A stretch of 64,000 nucleotides of DNA from Owenia fusiformis (Eukaryota > Annelida > Polychaeta > Sabellida > Oweniidae). Position numbers and translations under genes: made by a program. The stretch is taken from contig CAIIXF020000080.1 in NCBI GenBank assembly GCA_903813345.2, forward strand, positions 79,001 to 143,000, in the 5' to 3' direction. Position 1 is the stretch's first letter; each line of letters opens with the position of its first letter. Shown one piece after another: positions 61,001 through 64,000 of the stretch. The notes beneath the pieces are model-generated. The model ran no database searches. It was not told the DNA's origin and saw only the letters and a list, made by a program, of their open reading frames with translations.

Positions 61001-63865
61001 AGACAAGCTACTGACATAGTATCATGTCTGTCATTATAACACTTTTACTTAAATTAGGTCTAGAGCTTTCAATTATAGGCTCAGTTTCAAATCTAAAAAA
61101 AATCTGGGAAAGGGGAGGGGGCTATCGCCCCCAACGCCCCCCCCCCCTCTTCCGACGCCAATGTATACTTTACATGGGCCAAGTATTAGATGTAAAAAAG
61201 GTGAATCCACAACATCATTGCTGAAAGGTTGCAAAGACCTCTAGAGACCTAGAAATCAGATGGTGAGAATGGAAAATCTGGCATGTCACGCTAGTTGAAA
61301 GGCGTTACGTTTACTTACTTATAAAGCGTATTGTGTATTAGATGCATCAATATTTTACACTGACCTGTCTCTCTTGTGTCAGATAAAAACGGTTTATAAA
61401 GGCATTAGTGCATTCTAGATTGTCATCCAAATCTTTGATTTCAGCAAATACACTTATATCAGCTGCCTCATGTCCTCTATAATAAATGGAAGAAAACAAC
61501 TACATTCAAAATATGCTTACTCTTTTGGATAACAAAGATTTTAAGGGATATTATGACACACGTGATTAATGCTTTGATTTAATATCCTTGTTTTGAAATG
61601 TTTTTATAATATAAAATCTATACATGTATACCACAGGTGACACTAAAATGAAATTAAAAAAATAATAAGTAGGTTTCGGGTTTTCAATATACCTGCAATC
61701 TGAATCGTTTCCTAATGGTTGTTTGAAGCCGTGCTTGTTTATTTGCCATAGAGAATTCCTGTAAGTTACAATCCCTGGAGTGGTATGTATGTGATCAACA
61801 ATAATAGAATGTACTGTTGGAGGTGTAACATCTATTGTAACACCATCTGAACATATGGGATCAGACGGCTCCATTGCTCCGTTGAAGGCAACAACAGTGC
61901 AATAATATGTCCCTGCTTTAGTCATCGTGTCACTGACCTCCGTAAAAATCGTTTCCCTAACCTAAATTTGAAATAATCTTTAATTCAATAAGACACTATT
62001 TTATATAAGTGGGATTATTTAGTTTTGTCGTCATAACAATGATGTATCAATGATACTTATATTTTAAATTAAAATTTAGTGAACACATGTTGACCCAAAA
62101 GTGTGCCCGGATTATCCCAAATAAGTCGTGGTATAAATTTCATTTTTTCGTATGTTTTATCTCAAATTTGTGTGACAAATTAGCATCAAAAATATCATGT
62201 TAGGTAAATTTTGAATCACCCTGTACATTAAAGTAATTATTCGAAAAACTCTCTACTCTATAGTTACCCGAGATGAATTTGTTGATGTAAATTCGTCTTT
62301 CTCAATGCAGCTATTACCAAAAGCGTATCTATAGAGCATGACCCCACTTTCTCTGTCGTAAAACTGAGACCAGTGTGCATGAATGGTATAATCTTGTTGG
62401 AAATCAACTTCGGGAGTACCTGCTCTTCCGTCGTGGACAACACCAGGGTGGGGTGGAGATGTGTCAATTGTAATCTGATGAAAATGTGAAGCATATAGAA
62501 ACAAGGATAAAAAGACAGGACGTGCTAGTAAAAATCAACGAATGTTGTATACTTTAACTCACTTTTACGATGCGGGTTGTGACTAGTTGGGCAATGTTTG
62601 TGACTGTAAGTTGAAGGAAGTAGTCGTGATCGTGTGTTCCGCCAGGTTTAGGAAAGTCTGTACGGTCTGGGTTTATATCATACTGTATCCCGTAGCATTG
62701 ACCGACCGGTGTACAATAACTCTCCGTTTCTAGCGTGTTATTTTCCATCTTTATAACATGTGTGTTTGCATTACCGAGGATCAGCTCATTGTCTGTATAA
62801 TTGTCAAAGAGCTTCCAATGAACAGTGTACAGCCCACTATGGATATCAAACGCTATGAACCTAAATCTAAAGGGATAAAGAAAACAAAAAGCAGGTAAAA
62901 AGATAATAAAACCAAATGTTTTCTTCACAGTGATATCTCGATGACAAGTTATACTCTCTCAAACTGTGTTTTATCAAGTGATTACTCAAAGTTAAAATCC
63001 GAACTTACCGCATCTCAAATAGATCCCTGACGCTATGAACTGCAAGTTGTTCCCTTTCATTATTGACCAACCAGATATCGTCTATGATCGGTGGCGTGGA
63101 GTCAAAATGAAGATAAAGGTGATCTATAACTTCTGTTCCCATCACATCAACCGCTTTTACCCAAAATCTGACTGTGTCTCCATCTTCTCTTGGTATGTCC
63201 AATATTTGACTTTGATCCAAAACATTATCTGTAGGAGTCCACCTGCCATCGGGCATTACAGTTAATGTTTTCCCTCCACTGTGGTCTTTAAGGTACGTGT
63301 AATCAAACCTCACAATTGCATTAGCGTTTGGAATTGCAAGGCGCGTTCGTCCACCTTCCATATCATCGTATTTTGGTTGAACGACTCTCTCCTGGTAGTC
63401 ACTTACTGCTCCGAGGATGTTATTCACGTGATGGTATCGATTGATAAACCTATCGGTCCAATTAAATACTACATGTTGACCTCGTCCACTTAAATCTTGC
63501 AAGTTAAGTTGCCAGATGTAACTTGAGTTCTCTGCTGCTGATTCTGGTCGTAATGGCTTATGTTGGACTACATCTATAGTAGAGTTAGGATCAAAGACAA
63601 ACAGTCGTCTGGCTGTCTCTACATTACCACTAGAGCCACCGTGGCCAGTATTGTCCACCACGGTCAGTACGATGGAATATGTTCCTGGTATATCGGGTGT
63701 GTAACTGGGAAATGGGTCACCTGGTTTTACTGTTAATATCTTCTTAGCTGGATGACTCTCTATTAGTTCATTATTGTTCTTTCTGGTCAGGTATACGTCA
63801 ATGTCGAATTCTTCTATCCCAGAGACGTCATCTTTCCATCCACTCCATGAAATGACGACACCATT
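39767..63865 (-). CDS. Giant secreted FN3-like repeat protein (~39 exons, 5' end off window)
   Basis: Function unknown; an extracellular adhesion or matrix role is inferred. Exons: 63009-63865, 62563-62866, 62268-62474, 61693-61961, 61365-61476, 60530-60748, 60243-60396, 59793-60070, 59375-59575, 58933-59085, 58552-58678, 57790-58347, 57244-57677, 56904-57015, 52617-52733, 49704-49803(?), 49298-49475, 48803-49079, 48522-48708, 48208-48416, 47982-48094, 47670-47789, 47346-47471, 46997-47200, 46448-46588, 46018-46201, 45548-45701, 45148-45269, 44702-44832, 44254-44401, 43495-43689, 43205-43408, 42295-43071, 41972-42190, 41707-41796, 41242-41582, 40966-41082, 40252-40342, 39767-40035. All phases agree except around 49704. 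Repeats of ~110 residues carry D-x-(T/S)-P-P-x-x-G-x-V-x-D-G, then A-x-W-x-G-F-x-D-x-x-S-G-I-x-x-Y and Y-Y-x-T-V-x-A-x-N-x-A-G-L. Total ~2,900 residues here. No membrane segment before the stop. Confidence 0.85.
42295..43071 (-). CDS. Exon with DUF642/galactose-binding-like insertion
   Basis: The longest downstream exon (777 bases). It starts as the end of an FN3-like repeat (KYYTKVQAVDAVGHRS, DGIIVDITPPDI), then runs LLRNPSFEEDES, PLHWETTTG, ACLLLGSIQQSVATQVGNVY, AVQFSVS and SALLIDAVKIE-like strands (GLLIDAVKIEPL) before returning to a repeat (WSSIQARWQVLDLESHIDDI). The N-P-S-F-E start, the W-then-G core and the L-x-D-x-V-x-I end are the usual DUF642/CBM-like beta-sandwich signature. It probably binds carbohydrate (inference). 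Confidence 0.65.
46018..46201 (-). CDS. Cys-rich exon of the repeat protein
   Basis: Encodes SPGRGVLVLTRRC then six further cysteines in CETHSCEGHCVCAPHNQQC-D...-C. The spacing C-x4-C-x3-C-x-C-x6-C suggests a small disulfide knot inserted between FN3-like repeats. I cannot assign it to a named domain. Confidence 0.7.
49875..52481. mobile_element. Mariner-type foldback element (CAGGGTGGGCC termini) with a nested mariner
   Basis: CAGGGTGGGCCAAAAA at 49875 is inverted at the right end (ggcccaccctg to 52481), with TA on each side. The arms continue through aatgatatatcattttaaag, actgttcagttaaaa, cttaagtctgtccaaatatg and as far as gaacagttggt (51490 and 51910), about 600 bases each once the nested element at 50155-51213 is removed. 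The centre encodes, in both arms, HLEQLVFRDTQLIRDVEELK-like and LEQLVYEDYSPIRDVVKLKE, a coding remnant I cannot name. It lies in an intron of the repeat-protein gene. Confidence 0.75.
50155..51213 (-). mobile_element. Mariner/Tc1-superfamily element with transposase remnant, nested
   Basis: CAGGGTGATCACTAAGTTCT at 50155 is inverted ending at 51213, flanked by TA. On the minus strand 50876-50560 retains IVHTSLEELGFTQVVHAPYS then PYNVSPDEPPLGSLN, matching the mariner H-P-P-Y-S-P-D-L-A-P-S-D-x-x-L-F-G-S-L block, with the catalytic Asp context changed. Upstream transposase sequence is deleted. It is inserted in the left arm of the foldback at 49875-52481. Confidence 0.75.
52834..56327 (-). mobile_element. 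Mariner element, TIR CAGAGTGTTCCATATGTTTC, split by a Tx1/L1-like LINE
   Basis: CAGAGTGTTCCATATGTTTC at 52834 is inverted at the right end (gaaacatatggaacaccctg to 56327), flanked by TA. The arms pair over ~250 bases. On the minus strand 53400-53200 keeps the mariner helix-turn-helix region (ADTIKLLTNAHGDL, SRVYEWYKRFKSGRETETDY). The catalytic half is absent. The LINE at 53561-55982 interrupts it. Confidence 0.8.
53561..55982 (-). mobile_element. Tx1/L1-like LINE, 5'-truncated, 13-bp target duplication
   Basis: The 13-bp duplication gatcaagggtgat flanks it (53548-53560 and 55983-55995), with a T-rich 3' end at 53561. The frame 55948-54539 (469 codons) encodes RT: NYRPISLSNYDYKIIAFVIA, the CIDFKKAFDSLNW motif (about residue 103), KGVRQGCPASALIF and the catalytic HADDTTLTLG (about 205). 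A frameshift near 54545 and a stop near 54300 separate it from the C-terminal frame (54088-53696), which keeps the zinc-knuckle-like CIFCNENHTAKHLIFDC. Only two lesions are seen, so the copy is young. Endonuclease and ORF1 are missing. Confidence 0.85.
63009..63865 (-). CDS. Large N-proximal exon of the repeat protein
   Basis: 857 bases, 285 codons, entered at an AG acceptor and leaving in phase 2. It opens NGVVISWSGWKDDVSGIEEF and contains PGTYSIVLTVVDNTGHGG, HVVFNWTDRFINRYHHVNNI, RTRLAIPNANAIVRFDY, DGDTVRFWVKAVDVMGTEV and ends DSTPPIIDDIWL...LAVHSVRDLFEM. This is a conserved non-FN3 block that precedes the D-x-T-P-P repeats in related invertebrate proteins (from memory). Its size against the 100-300 base repeat exons marks it as a distinct domain. 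Upstream exons lie beyond 64000. Confidence 0.8.
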
Positions 63866-64000
63866 CTAGAAACAATAAGAACGTTTAGTGTGTTATGAGC
63901 ATATACTGGGTGGTTTAGCGTGTCTTTCCAAATATAAAATGAATTATTAATTACTAATAATTATTAATAATTAAAGATATCTAAGTTGTGTTTTAGGTAT

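Overview
This is a metazoan nuclear window: AT-rich, intron-rich, dense in transposons, with no prokaryotic gene layout. I cannot name the species. Extracellular repeat proteins, a lipid-transfer protein, Toll-like LRR remnants and CR1-like, Tx1/L1-like, Tc1 and mariner elements suggest a marine invertebrate bilaterian.

Two multi-exon genes lie on the minus strand. The downstream one (promoter near 28005, exons from 27932 down to 1320, continuing past the left edge) is a large lipid transfer protein (LLTP: apolipoprotein B/apolipophorin/vitellogenin superfamily). I placed sixteen exons whose splice phases all agree, giving the first ~829 residues: signal peptide, N-terminal lipovitellin-like region, alpha-helical HEAT-like block, an RQKR|G furin-type site and the start of the lipid-cavity sheets. 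The upstream one (63865 down to a stop at 39767; its 5' end is beyond the right edge) has about 39 exons and encodes ~2,900 residues of secreted, FN3-like repeats carrying the signature D-x-(T/S)-P-P...G-x-(V/I)-x-D-G, plus one inserted DUF642/galactose-binding-like domain and one Cys-rich knot.

Between them (28-39.7 kb) are transposons and Toll-like LRR receptor debris in inverted orientation (36.4-37.8 kb).

The introns hold most of the story. The 13.5-kb LLTP intron between the exons at 24764-24876 and 11150-11235 contains a nest I could resolve to the base: CR1-like LINE <- Tc1 element (TA duplication) <- element X (ACACT duplication) and element Y (TTGAT duplication); Y <- element Z (6.2 kb, TATGA duplication, CACTGTG termini); Z holds a 2.7-kb foldback element. 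Removing the insertions restores the LINE reading frame. Other nests: a Tx1/L1-like LINE in a mariner in a minisatellite (52.8-56.5 kb), a mariner in a mariner-like foldback (49.9-52.5 kb), and a CR1-like LINE in the arm of a foldback element (4.4-7.4 kb). Several families (X, Y, Z, U) make 5-bp target duplications. Z combines these with RAG/Transib-like CACTGTG ends and an ORF I cannot assign; it is the best candidate here for something new.
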